Assembly: GCA_025403435.1 (NCBI GenBank) | Contig: CM046351.1 | Location: forward strand, 28,141,421 to 28,205,420 | DNA from: Artocarpus heterophyllus | Taxonomy: Eukaryota > Streptophyta > Magnoliopsida > Rosales > Moraceae | DNA length: 64,000 nucleotides | Direction of reading: 5' to 3' | In this document: piece after piece, positions 12,115 through 24,525 of the stretch | Numbering within the stretch: position 1 is the first letter of the stretch | How the letters are laid out: each line of letters begins with the position of its first letter | Made by a program: the position numbers and the translations under genes | Notes under the pieces: model-generated | What the model saw: only the letters and a program-made list of their open reading frames with translations | Databases searched by the model: none | Told to the model about the DNA's origin: nothing

Positions 12115-12559
12115 GATCACTCTGATTTGGAAAGGTCAACGACTACAAAACACTACGACATTGGTTAAAACCTAATAATAACGTAACTTTTATTAAAAAA
12201 AAATAAAAATGCCATAACTTTAACTGATTTTAATTAGAAGAGATGTTTTGCGCAATTGCTTTTTTTAAAATGTTAATTGCAATTCATATTAATATAGTAC
12301 AATCACAAATTCATATACGAATGACTGTGACGTACGTAACAACTCATCTCCGTTTACAGACCAACACCACCAGTAGATTCTAATGAAACGCTTAAGGAGA
12401 TAAAATGTGTACTCAGTTTCATTTATAGGAAAACAAAAAGACACAACAATTCAAGCACACAAATAGCTTTTTCAAATACACCTCTATAGGTGGTGTAATT
12501 TGCTTTTCAATAAAATTAGTTAAGTGCATGCCACGTGTTATGCATGTCGAGAAAAATTC

Positions 12560-12710
12560 TATATGCGTTTGGCAACAAAATTGAAATCAAAAGTTAGAAC
12601 CAATTTACTGTAGCATGTGACAACTTTACATTGTAGTTTGTTTTTGCTTTACACTGTAGCGATTCCAACTATGTAGTTAGAACAATGTTGCTAAATGCAT
12701 CCATAGATAT
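12560..12710. repeat. MITE-like repeat, same family as 5134-5300
   Basis: Contains 'ctgtagcatgtgacaacttt' and 'ttacactgtagcgattcc', the shared phrases of the dispersed family, and begins with the wording gcgtttggcaac. No gene. Confidence 0.4.
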
Positions 12711-14378
12711 TATCCAAATGTCAAAAATTTAGATATTGATTTATATTTTTTCTTATACCGTTTCATTTATTAAAAATTATTTAGATGGGACATATTTAAG
12801 AAGAATTACCTCAAATGAACAAATTAGAGAAATGATTTATATAAGAAAACAATAATTGAAAGAGTTAAGTAAAAAAATGTTTAAAGAGACACCTAAGAAA
12901 ACAAAAAGGTTCTAGTCGGCTAATTAATTAGGAGCACATGTGTAAGAATTACTAAATAGAAGTGATGACACACCTCAAAGAGTTTAGTTTTGATATATCG
13001 TCAACATAGACTAGCATGAATAAGGCTTTGGAGGACTTTGATTAGTCGCCGATAGAAAATAACACAGTAAATGCTTAACTCTTATTTTACAAGTTATTTT
13101 AGTTAAATACTTTTAAAATCATATTTATTTGTTAAAATGCGTTTTTGCTACAATATATACATAAATTAGCACAATAAATGCTTAGTAATTCTTAATTATT
13201 GTCCATAAAAGATGACACATTACATTCTTAAATCTCTTTAATAAATATTTTTAAAAAAACTAGATTATAATTAAGTCAAACTCCATAGTGGATCCTTTAA
13301 ACCTTGGTATTTTCATAAATCTGTTTTTTTCTTCTTAAATTAAACTTGCATTTCTCTTTAAAATTTTTTAATTTTCACATAAATTTGATAATTCTCAAAA
13401 ATTATAAAAATGAAAAAATGTGTGAAAATTATAAATAAATTGTAAATAACTAACTTTAAATTTCTAACTCAGTAAAAAAAACCTAAATCGGGTAAATAAA
13501 TAATATATTTGGACTTTGCAAGATCATCTCCTTATGGATTCAACCTCAAACTCACCGAGACTTTATTACTTATTATAACCTTATACTTGAGGTTATAAAG
13601 TGTATGTTTTGAACTACACATTTTTAGGATATAACAAGAAGCAACAGGAACAAACTATTTTAAAGAAGTGCGTCAAAAAAATTAAAATATAAATGAGCCT
13701 ATAGCCACTCATGAGCTAACATGTTAATCTCATGGTGGTATCCTAGCAGAGCAAAAATTAATCAAATTCATGTTTAATATTAAGAATTAGGGTTATTAGT
13801 ACCAATGGTCCTTTAACTTTATGATATCCTCATAGTTTATTCCCTGAACTTTAAAAATCACTTTACGCCCCTAAACTTTCAAAATTATCGCTTTGCCCCT
13901 AAACTTGCAAAGCCTCTTACTTCCCGGAACTTTTAATTTTCCGTTCAAATAGCCAGAATTAAACTTATATGATTGATACATGGATTACCAGTAAGGACAC
14001 AAATGAGATTTTATCACTTCCAAATTTTGTTTCACGTTTACACTCTCACTTAAGGCTTTTGTTTTTTTTTTTTTAATCTAAACTCTAATATAGGAAGGGT
14101 TTGTCTACACATTGTTTCTTTATCTTTAATGTGTAACTCACTTAACAACTTCAGATATTTAACACAATTTTGCAAATGCTTCTCTATTTAATCAAACGCA
14201 TTATTACACAAAAGCTGCTTCCCGTTTTGTTATAAATTTATAAAAAATGAACCAAAATTCATTATCTTTTTCTTAAAAACATCCATTTGTTTTACACATG
14301 CATATTTTTCCTTCAGCATCACTTGTTTGTATCCCAAATACTGTATAAAGAAAACCAAAAGGTTTTTTTTTTTTTTTT
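12711..14378. other. Intergenic DNA with one MULE-end-like stretch
   Basis: No gene is supported. The stretch 13790-13985 has the repeated motif 'cccctaaacttt' and 'cctttaactttatgat', which resembles the long terminal repeats of non-autonomous Mutator-like or fold-back elements, but I found no partner end. Confidence 0.35.
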
Positions 14379-14530
14379 GAAATCCAGAAAACCATAATGT
14401 TACAATGTCATTGTATTACAACTACTAGTAGATCTTTCAAGAAAATCATAATTTTTTATTATTATTTTGGAAATTCAGAAAACCATAATGTTACAATGTC
14501 ATAGTATTGCAACCACTAGTAGATCTTGGA
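14379..14530 (+). repeat. Tandem duplication, two copies of about 65 bp
   Basis: The phrase 'aaaccataatgttacaatg' followed by 'tcat..gtatt.caac.actag' and 'tagatctt' appears at about 14388-14440 and again at 14479-14530 with few differences, period about 91 bp. Local duplication in non-coding DNA. Confidence 0.75.
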
Positions 14531-16445
14531 AGCAGTACAGTTGTCTCTCAATTGGTTACATGTATAATGTCTTAGGATCACAAGCATCTTTCCTAAACGT
14601 TACAATTGTATCTTAATTTGTTACCTTGATAGTTTGTGGTCCCAACAATAGACAACCTTTTCTCTTTATCAACATTTTAAATGTTGGGGAATTACCCTTC
14701 AGCCCTTGTCACGATTTTAAAACTCATTAATCACCTGAAATTATTGGCTTTAAAAATAAGTGCTTTCCTGATATGTTTTGACTTTCCCCTTCCCATATTC
14801 AGACCCGTGGAAAGCTTTACCTTGTTTAACATTCCAACTAACCAACACCTATATGTGCGTTTGATAAATAAATTTAAATTAATAATTTAATTTAAATTAA
14901 TATGATTTGAATTAAATTTTAATTTTAATGAATTAAATTATTATCTAAATTGACGTTTAGATGTATATTTAAGTTTTAATAATGTAATAAAATTGAAATT
15001 TGTGTTTAAAGAGGTAGTGAAAATAGTTTTTGATTTATCAACAAAGCTAATAAAATCTTAATGTTAGTGATCCTAAAAAATTTGCAATATGGATATTAAT
15101 TTATTCCTCTCTTTACTAAGAACACAATAAAAAAAGAATCATCTCAATTAGATAACAAATAAAGAAGTTATAATTTTTGAGGAAAAAAGAATGTTTTCAA
15201 TAAAAAGAAACTATTACATTAAAACTTTAACAAGCAAAACTCAAATACGTTATCCCTAAAAAAACTCAAACACAATGAAGTCTTAGTGGGAAAAAAAAGA
15301 GAGTATTACAAATCTCAATGAAAAAACATAATGAAAGACCAACAATGTGGTGCCCAAAAAGTGCGCAAAGCCCCGACCACTCAATATTCATTTTAGAATA
15401 TTATGTTTATTTAATAATCTAATCGTGTCACTTTTTAATGTTCTGGTTCATTTGACACTGTTACTTATATAAGATGGGTCTATAAGACTTTCCAAATCCA
15501 CTTATTTACTACGAGCGAGACTTTTCATACTAACAAAATTATACAAGTAAATTCTAGGAGGAAAAAAAACTACCAAATTTATAACAAAGAGCTTGAAAAA
15601 ACTTTAATCTGTCATTTCAAGCAAAAAAAAAAAAAAACTTTAATCAGTCAATGTAACTTTCTAATATAACATATCAACTAAAATTAATGGCAAAGGTAAT
15701 AAAAATGAAAACGGGTATTATCATGTATAGTTACTTGTTTTGCTTGTTTTACGCTTAAAGCATTGCGGTCAACTCCAAAAGCCAACATATTCTTCCTCAA
15801 GTTACATGGTCTGTTAAAGGGTAAACTGTAGATTTTAAGGTCATAAGTGAAGAAACGAATAATTAGGAAGCTGCTTCTTCAAACTTACGCAAACAATATG
15901 CCTTTGTGACCAGATTCCCACGTGTTTGTTGTGGGATCTGATTTCAGTGATCAGTTGCTTACCAAGGAAAAAAGCAAAGTTTGTTCTAAAACATTGCCTT
16001 AATAACGTACATAACATGTTTGGTCTTTCTTTCTTTCTTTCTTGAGGGTTTGTGGAGTTGGGGATCACTTTTGGGCCCATCAGAAATTAATTGGAGAAAA
16101 AAGTTTGTTTTAAGGTCATGGTTTGGTGAGAAAGTTATGACTTCGATAGGAAATGAATATTGTCAAATTCGGGAAGCAATTATTGCTTTAGGGAACACAA
16201 GAGCAGGAAATTTCTACATTAGGGGCTTGAAAAAAACAAAACAATCGGTATGTTTTTGTTTTAGCCATTAGATTTGTATTAGCCATTAGATTTGTATTAG
16301 AAATTATTTGTTTCGCATACTTTTTTTTATTTTAATGTAATTTTTTACTAAATTCAACGATCATAAAAAATATATTACCCCTATAAGATCCAATCATAGA
16401 AGGACCCTCAAAAGTATCCCTAAAGATTGACATGAAAATTGTTTT
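14531..16445. other. Intergenic DNA, no gene found
   Basis: Short frames near 14681, 15841 and 16020 have no recognisable domain. A 19-bp phrase (attagatttgtattagcc) is directly repeated at about 16264-16300. A palindromic AT stretch lies near 14870-14935. Confidence 0.5.
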
Positions 16446-16449
16446 CTAC

Positions 16450-17384
16450 ATTACGTAATAGATTATTTTCATAATTCATTTTGCCTCCTGATTTTATAAA
16501 ACCAGTCAAAATGCCCCCGATCTATAGAAAACACGTCAAAATCCCTCTTTTGTCCAACTCTGGTTATCAAGTTAACAGTTTGCTAAAGTGGTATCTCATT
16601 AAAGATTAAAAAATATATTAAATTCTAATTAAATTTATAAAAATAATTAATATTAAAAATAATAAGAAAACATTATTTAATTTTTTAATATTTTTTTGTC
16701 TCTTTCTCCCTCCCTCCCTCTTCTCCTCTCTCTCTCTGTTTGTCCCCTTTTCTTCTTCTCTTCTTCCTCTTCCTCTTCTTCTTCTTCTCCTCATCAAATT
16801 GCTAATAGTTCAAGTTGAAGCCCCAAAAACCATGAACCTAACATCAACTAATGCTTGCAACAAACCCATATTTTGTTAATCACCATTATCAAAAGAACAC
16901 CCACGACCCAAAAATCTGAACCCCACCTTGTAACCCATAGCTGCTGGTCCAAATCAAGCCGAAATATTAGAATGGCTCCACCAGTGACCAGCCATTGGAG
17001 ATGACGATCGATGTGCATCGAGATAGAAGGGTGGGCGAGCTTGACAGGTCTAGGTTCAGTGAGGGGCCACGAGGGCGGCTAGTTGAGGCGACAACGATGG
17101 CTGTGTGAGGCGATAGGGGCAGCACGTTGGTGGCTGGTTGGGGCAACTGTCATAGGGTGAGGGTGAGGGCGAGAGAATTAGAAGTTCAATATATTTTTCC
17201 ATCTTCAATCAAATGCCACATTAGCAAAACCATTAAGTTCATAGATAGAGTTAAACAAAAGGGGCATTTTGACGTTCTTTCTATGGATTGGGGGGCATTT
17301 TGACTAGTTTTACAAAATCAGGAGACAAAGTGAATTAGGGTACATAGTTCGAGGGAAATTTATGAAAATAATCCTTATGTAATA
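16450..17384. repeat. Fold-back/MULE-like element with GC-rich cargo
   Basis: About 930 bp with inverted arms of roughly 150 bp. The left arm reads 'ttttgcctcctgattttat' then 'agtcaaaatgcccccgatc'; the reverse complement of the right arm reads 'tttgtctcctgattttgta' then 'agtcaaaatgccccccaat'. Between the arms a CT-rich tract (16695-16795) leads into a clearly GC-richer segment (about 16970-17160) with no long open frame. Such a build, long arms around foreign-looking DNA, resembles Pack-MULE or other gene-capturing elements, but I cannot identify the cargo. Confidence 0.68.
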
Positions 17385-17626
17385 GGTGTCAATTTGGGCT
17401 GGGTTAAACGAGCTGGCCAGTGGCCTGCTTCTTTTGGCTCGAGCCAAAGTTTTTGGCCCAAAATAGCAATCGAGCTGGTCCAGATAGATTATTTTTAGAT
17501 TTTTTGAAATACCCTTATAAAAATACAAGCGGCTCTGATTGGGCTTCCTTTTTCATTAATTGGGCCAGCCTTGTTAGATTTTCTCTTTTGGCTCATACGG
17601 GCCCACAGGACGGCCCTACACCTCTA
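17383..17626. mobile_element. Degenerate hAT-like MITE
   Basis: The left edge taggtgtcaatttgggctggg and right edge ggccctacacctcta are short imperfect inverted repeats of the kind seen at hAT MITEs. Flanks (ttatgtaa and catgtaac) match at six of eight positions, as an old 8-bp target duplication might. Confidence 0.42.
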
Positions 17627-19043
17627 CATGTAACTCAAATTTTAATTATTAGATGAAGTGAGGATAAATAAATAAATAAAGATGTTGGAAAAAAGTTGCA
17701 ACGTAAAAGTTTCAAAAAATTTTCAATAGCTCAAGATGCATAAACGAACGACTGACATTAAGTCATAATACTTATGGCACATCTTAGCATGATTTCTTCT
17801 AGTTCTAGGCAGAGCTAAGAAGTAAGGGTAATTTATATATTTAGTAGAAAGAAATAAAAGGAAGGATAATGTGTTATTTATAGAGAGAATTTTGTAAAGG
17901 TATAAAAATATGGTACTAGTGAGACACAATTTTAATTATTAAATTATATTAGCTTTTAAAAAAAATGATAATTTAACAAAATTTGATAAAGATTTTAAAC
18001 TTAAAAGTTTTTTTTTTCTAGGTATAATATACCCTACCAAAGAAAGTGTGATAGATTTAGATTGTTGCAAATTGCTTTTGTTGGTGAGTTAATTAGTTGG
18101 TGGATCACTTTTTTAGTATCACTATTACGTTTTACTTCTTCTTTAGTCCACCTCGATGAGTTCAAAATATACTACTTAGGGTAGTAAGGAACTGTAATCA
18201 TAGATATTGAATTCTTGACTATATAAATAAAGTGTAATGACATTCCTATGCAATGTTGATTCGAGAAACTTGAGTAAATGAGATATCGTGTCTATTGGAT
18301 GGATTAAACTTTATCTTTACATTACTATTATATAAAACACTCATTAGACAATTAACAATACTAATGGATAAGATGTAATTAAAGATATTCAAACCAAATT
18401 ATTCACTTAGCTCTAATTATGAATGTTCGTAGTGAAGGATCACAACATATGGTAATAACTATATCAATGGACATATATATGTATTCTTAGAGTGTAGTCT
18501 TAGTTTCTGATTGTAGCACAAAACAAGGTTAATATTGATATTTAAATAAGTAAAGAATTTAATTGACTTAAATATAATTATTACAACTTTGAATATATAG
18601 GTCCACTTGCTCCCATGATAGCTCTATATTTATGGATAGATTAAGAATATGATTCAAACATAGAGAAATATTTATTATACAAAATATTCTCCTATTAGTC
18701 ATTATTTATTCATATGATGAAATTTAGGGATGTTTATCTAACATACAATCCAACCTATCTTAGAAATGAATATAATGACCAAGAAAATCCTAGAATTAAA
18801 TAATATAATTCACATATTTAAGTCGAGAATTTTCCTAGAAAATATCATGTGCGATTTTGTGACTAAAGGATTTATGGAATTAATATAAATATTTTAAAAT
18901 TCTATAGGAAATATTTAAGTTAAATTTATTAATTTTCATGATCGAATAATTCAGTTGACAATTTCCCCCGCTATTTAAGGTAAAAGAAATTTCAATCCAT
19001 AGATGACTTGAGAATTTCAATCCGTAGATATCTCAATTGTGTA
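17627..19043. other. AT-rich DNA, probable decayed transposon, no gene
   Basis: No frame of note. The texture from 18200 to 18960 (runs such as 'tatggtaataactatatcaa' and 'tagtcattatttattcatat') looks like old retroelement leader or LTR sequence, but no terminus, PBS or domain could be recognised. Confidence 0.3.
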
Positions 19044-19125
19044 AGCTAAAATGTCATTTTGGAGAAAATTGGGGTAAAAGGGTAAAAATTTTGAATTTCA
19101 AATTAGTTCTATCGTAAGAACACTA

Positions 19126-21136
19126 TGTTGGAAACAAAGTGCGCAGCGGAATTTTAAAAAATTTCATCAGAGTATTTTCCAAAACACAAGTTTGACATGT
19201 TATATGTATAAATTAGACAGATCTTACTAACCTTTGTGTGCCGAAGAACCTTCGCAACCTCTGCAGAGAAGTAACGTTCCAGAAGAGCCTCAACCAAGTG
19301 GTCTTCTTTGCTATTCTCTATCCACAACCGGAGTGAGTGTGGGCTCACACATACAGCTCTTCCACCGGTGACTCTCCTTCCAACCAATAGAGAGAACCCA
19401 AAGCTAGTGTTCGTGATTTGTGAACAAAAGCTCTTAGGGAATTTTCAGATACTCACTAGAAGAGTATCACTCTTAATCTCTTAAATTGATCTGAGTAAAT
19501 CATAAGACTCACTCCCTTTTTATAGCTATTGGTCCTAGGGTCAGTCCGTATCAGATTAGGTCTCAAAAACTCGAAACAGAATCAAGTTCGGATCAATATC
19601 TGATAAGATCCGTGTGAAAACGTGTAATCTTATCTCTCGTTGATCGGCAGGCCGAACAAGCCCCATCGGCAGGCAGAACACGTCATTCGGCAGGCCGAAC
19701 TCCCGAGAAAAAATCTCCGCAAATCTCTTATTTTCCACCCGAGATTCTAAAGGATAAAGTCTCAGTTTTGATTCAAATAACCCAATAGAGAAGTTATCTG
19801 ATCAAAACAAACTTTATCAAGATAATCTCTAAGAAAATAAATCAATTCACAATAATTCTACAAGTTTATCTTGTTCTAATTTGTCCAAAATTAAAACAAC
19901 CGATAAACAGACAAGAATTATCTGATCGCAATAATTCAACAAGTTTATCTTGAACTAATTTCTTACAAAATTAATTCAACCGATAAACAGACATGAATTA
20001 TTTGATTCTTACAAATTTTAAACCAATCTGATAAATTTTACATAAGTCACCAATTATTGGAAAGGCATGCCTGTCGTTACAGGATTTTGTGAGCTAGCAA
20101 AGGGGAACAAAATGGACCTATAAAGTTCAAGCTCATGATAATTATGAAACCCAATATCCCAGGTATACATTTCATAATTATCAACTCCAACGCTACTCCA
20201 CTAAAAGCTTGGAGCTGCACTCTCGAACTTTATAGAATTACGAAGCTCGTGTAGCTAAGTTTCCATGACATATCATAGTGTATCATATCCTCATATGATC
20301 ATCCATAATAGGCTTAAGGACAAGTTTTGTCTTACCTTCCCGATTATTTTTATCTTATGTTCTATTGTCTCACCATTAGAAAACTTATCATCCAAAGATA
20401 GTATACCATTCGGTTACACCTATGTATCCAAATGGTTTAGCGCTCCAGTTTTCCAATTACAGGACAACGCATATAAGAGGATATCATTACTCCTAAAGAG
20501 GAGCTATGGATTCCATATCTATGAATAACAAGTCTACGCTATCAAGAGTCATGCCTCCAACGTATCGGCATGCATACCACTATTGAGATGTGGATGTCAC
20601 CTTTGGCACATCAAAAGACACAAGTTGAGACAACGGGCCCACTATTCATCTCAAGATTAAGATACAATACAAATGACTATCTAGAGTGAATCGATTTGCC
20701 AAGACAGAATTATTAATCCAATTCAATTCACTTTATGTCCCGATCCAACACATCGTCACCTATGACAACGTGCCAATGTTTCTATTCATGGAGTCCAACT
20801 CCGATGATCAAGACAAACCATCTCCCAAAAGGGATATAGACAACATAACAATCTTTACATGAATAAAGCGCCCAACTTTATTCCCTCGATTGCGGATCAT
20901 ATGTTTTACACCGTCACCTTAAGAATCGTGTCTTCTGCATAATCAGTCCATCATATGCCCAATTCTTAAGGTTTAGATTGACAGTCTCAGACTACTGTTT
21001 GCTTATCATACATTCAACAAATATGAACGTAAAGAGGACAAGATTTGGTATATATATAAATGAATAAATTCTTTATTGATAAAATGTCTCCAAAAATGTA
21101 TTACATTTTTACTTCTTAGGGCATACATGTTTAACA
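19126..21136 (-). repeat. Copia 3' LTR (element on minus)
   Basis: Begins tgttggaaac and ends ggcatacatgtttaaca on plus, so on the element's strand it runs TGTTAAAC...CCAACA. At 2011 bp it is long for a copia LTR. It contains three palindrome copies (19644-19698). Short frames inside (for example 19154-19387 minus and 20265-20528 plus) are also present in the other LTR, but their differences are mostly amino-acid changing, so I do not read them as genes. Confidence 0.92.
19644..19698 (+). repeat. Palindrome cluster C in the copia 3' LTR
   Basis: Three copies of TCGGCAGGCCGA: exact at 19644-19655, one mismatch at 19666-19677 (tcggcaggcaga), exact at 19687-19698. Spacing is 22 and 21 bp, the same as in the unrelated solo LTR at 7156. 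Confidence 0.88.
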
Positions 21137-21150
21137 ATCTCCCACTTGCA
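21137..21150 (-). other. Polypurine tract of the copia element
   Basis: On minus the stretch next to the 3' LTR reads AAGTGGGAGATT, a typical copia polypurine tract that primes plus-strand DNA synthesis. Its position directly abutting the LTR fixes the LTR boundary. Confidence 0.7.
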
Positions 21151-23985
21151 CTAAGTGAGTAAATACAGCAAATCTCGCATCCCTGTAGCTTCCACATGCC
21201 TCTCGAAGACTCTCCCAGTAAGTGTCTTTGTAAATAGATCAGCTAAATTGTCCTCTGACGCGATCTTGCACACCGTGACATACCCGCCCCCAATGAAGTC
21301 CTTTATCACATGATACTTCCGATCAATATGCTTACTCTTCTTGTGAAATCTTGGTTCCTTAGCATTAGCTACCGCTGCACTGTTATCACAGTATAGTGAT
21401 ACCACTTTATCCATACCAGGAACTACCTCAAGATCCCCAAGGAACTTGCGGAGCCACACTGCTTCTTTCGAAGCATCACTAGCTGCCACATACTCGGCCT
21501 CCATCGTTGAATCCGAAGTGCAATCTTGCTTCGCACTTCTCCAACTGATGGCACCACCACCCAGAGTAAACACAAACCCCGAAGTCAATTTCCTAGAATC
21601 CAGACAAGATTGAAAATCCAAATCAGTGTATCCTAGAGGAGTTAAATCCTCACCTGAATACACAAGCATATACCCTCGAGTCCTTCTCAGGTACTTGAAA
21701 ATATGCTTTACCGCAACCCAATGGTTCGGTCCTGGATCCGCCTAAAATCGACTTACAATCCTGACTGCATAGCTAATATCCGGTCGTGTGCAAAACATGG
21801 CATACATGAGACTACCCACCGCCGAAGCATAAGGCACCTTCTTCATGTATTCTCTTTCTTCATAAGACTTTGGAGAGTCTTTGTTAGAAAGAGTAATTCC
21901 AAACCTAGATGGTTGCCCACCTTTCTTGGAATCCTACATTGCAAACCTCCTGAGAATTTTATCTATGTAGCCGGCCTAAGACAAAACTATCATTTTGTTC
22001 TTCCTATCCCGAAAGATCTAGATATCGAGAACAAAATTAGCCTCACCTAAGTCCTTCATGTCAACCTGCTTGGTCAACCATAATTTGACCGATGACAACG
22101 CCCCAACGTCATTGCCAATTAGCAGAATGTCATCTACATAGAGTAGTAGAAAAACCACCTTCCCATCCTTGATGTGTTTGTAAACACATGGTTCATCCAC
22201 GTTTTGTAAGAACCCATAAGTCTTGATCACTTGATCAAATCTTATGTTCCAAGAACGAGAAGCCTGCTTAAGTCCATAAATAGACTTCAGCAGCTTACAA
22301 ACCTTACCTTCTTGACCCGCGACCTTGAACTAGTCTGGTTGTTCCATATAAATGGACTCACCAAGATAGCCATTCAGAAAAGCCGTCTTGACATCTATCT
22401 GCCAAATCTCATAGTCGAGAGCGGCAGCTATGGACAAGAGAATCCGGATGAACTTAAGCATGGCTACAGGCGAAAAGGTTTCCTCATAATCAATTCCTTC
22501 CTTTTGCGTATAACCCTTAGCTATTAGTCTAGCCTTAAAGGTTTCGACCTTTCCATCCACTCCTCTTTTCCTCTTGTAGATCCACTTACACCCTATGGGT
22601 TTTACCCCTTCAAGAAGATCAACAAGCTCCCAAACCCGATTAGTCTCCATAGACTTCATCTCTATGTTCATGGCCTCTGTCCAGAGTCTTGAATCAACAT
22701 CCTTCATAACTTCTGCGTAAGTATAAGGATCCCTGTCATGTTCATCCGGTTCAGCCAAGAAGATCTCCCCATTGAACATATACCTCTCAGGTTGACGCCC
22801 GATCCTCCCACTACGCCGAAGCCCCTGAGATTGTTGTTCAGGTTTGTTTGGTTTTTCGACACTGATCGGAATGGTTTCGTTCGGAACCTCCGGAGTGAAC
22901 GGATCACCCCTTAACTCCTCAAGCACCACTTTGCTTCGAGGTTTAAAGTCGTCCTTGTAACTCTTCTCAAGGAAAGTTGCATTAGTTGAAACCACGACTT
23001 TATTTTCCTTTGGGTTATAAAAATAACCCCCTTTAGTCCCTTTTGGATATCCTACAAACACGCAAACTTCCGAACATGCTTCCAGCTTATTCGGATCCTT
23101 AAACAAGACATGTGCTGGACATCCCCATATACGAATATGGTTTAAGGATGTCTTCTGTCTTGTCCACAACTCGTGAGGAGTTTTAGGGATTGATTTTGAA
23201 GGCACATTGTTCAAAAGATAACATGCGGTTTGTAGTGCATATCCCCAAAAGGATAAAGGCAATGATGAATAACTCATCATGGACCTAATCATGTCCAACA
23301 AAGTCCTATTCCTTCTCTCCGCTACACCATTCTGCTGCGGAGTGCCCGGCGTAGTCAGATGGGATAAAATCCCATTCTCTAACAAGTGTCCCAAGAACTT
23401 ATCAGAAAGGTATTCTCCACCTCGATCAGATCGAAGTGCCTTTATAGGTCTACCCAATTGCTTTTCCACTTCGGCCTGAAAACTCCCTGAACTTATCATA
23501 AGTTTCGCTTTTGTGGTGCATCAGGTACACATACTCATATCTTGAGTAATCGTTAATAAAAGTGACGAAGTACTCATACCCTCCTCATTCCCAGATGTTC
23601 ATCGGTCTGCAAACATCACTATGCATAAGTTCTAGAACCCCTTCGGCCCTATTGCCCTTAGACCCGTATGGTCTTTTGGTCATTTTACCCTCCAAACAAG
23701 ATTCACATTGAGGTATAGATTCCACCTTTAAGTAACTTAAAGGTCCATCCCTTGCCAACCTTTGAATCCTATTCAGGTTAATATGGCCAAGGCGAAAATG
23801 CCAAAGATAAGTCTTATTGGAGTGAGAAGTTTTAAGTCTTTTTGAGTCATTATCATTTATCTTAGCATTAAGCAATAAGTCCATCTTAGGTTTGATAAAA
23901 TATAGATTATTTTGCATCCATCTAGAACAGATAAAAGATTTATTTTTACGAATCACCACTTTTTCATTAAAAGATACCACGTATG
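21151..23985 (-). pseudogene. Broken copia pol: pre-integrase, integrase, RT, RNase H
   Basis: Read on minus from right to left. 23980-23585 holds the GAG-pre-integrase module with the zinc-binding H..H..CxxC (LGHINL, CESC) and HSDVCRP with the first integrase Asp. A stop after NIWE, then more integrase ([13 protein letters not shown]) ends in a frameshift. 23499-22330 restores frame with the SDRGGEY Asp, [10 protein letters not shown] with the catalytic Glu, the integrase C-terminal region and the start of reverse transcriptase ([10 protein letters not shown]), ending in TAG after MEQPD. 22230-22018 keeps the catalytic YVDD. A further shift leads to 21669-21151, RNase H with SGEDLTPLGYTD, TMEAEY, YCDNSAA and a C-terminal LADLFTKTL. 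At least three lesions, so inactive. Confidence 0.92.
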
Positions 23986-24511
23986 AGTCTTTAATAAAGA
24001 AGATACAGAAATTAAATTCCTTTTAAATTCAGGAACATAAAAACAATCTCGCAAAATTAAATTCCTATAATTATTAAAATAAAGATGGACATCTCCCACT
24101 TTTCCATTCCCACTTTAGGAACTAGAAGCTTTAAGATCCGACTTCTCGTTTCGTCTTCTCCAAATAATCATTTAATTACAAAATTCTTACAAATTTAAAA
24201 TTAAATAATAATTCCTAGATGGAGATGATAGTCCACCATCTAATTACATAAAAAACCTAGATGCACATTCTAACCTCTCAGGAACCATAACCAGTATGAA
24301 TTAATTAATTATTAAATAATTAAACAACGATTTAATCAACCATAATTAATTATTAAACATTCACCACATAATCCATGACAACATATATATTATACAGAAA
24401 CCTAGAGTGCCATCCCTCTATAAAATTCAATTCAAGTATAGGAGAGATTAAGATCACAAAATTTATGCATATAACATGATCACAAACTTACAAATTTATG
24501 TAAAAACCTTG
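23986..24511. other. Copia leader remnant; gag and protease missing
   Basis: This AT-rich 500-bp stretch should hold gag and protease (normally over 1.3 kb), yet no capsid, CCHC knuckle or DTGA/DSGA protease motif is visible. An internal deletion is the simplest reading. Confidence 0.6.
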
Positions 24512-24523
24512 GCTCTGATACCA
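24512..24523 (-). other. Primer-binding site for initiator tRNA-Met
   Basis: On minus the 12 bases read TGGTATCAGAGC, exactly complementary to the 3' end of plant initiator tRNA-Met, two bases inside the 5' LTR. This is the standard copia priming site and confirms the element's orientation. Confidence 0.93.
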
Positions 24524-24525
24524 AT

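Noticed and set aside
19154..20528. Frames of 60-87 codons conserved in both copia LTRs
   Set aside because: They are shared because LTRs are copies; differences are mostly amino-acid changing, there is no domain, and the third LTR gives frames at different places.
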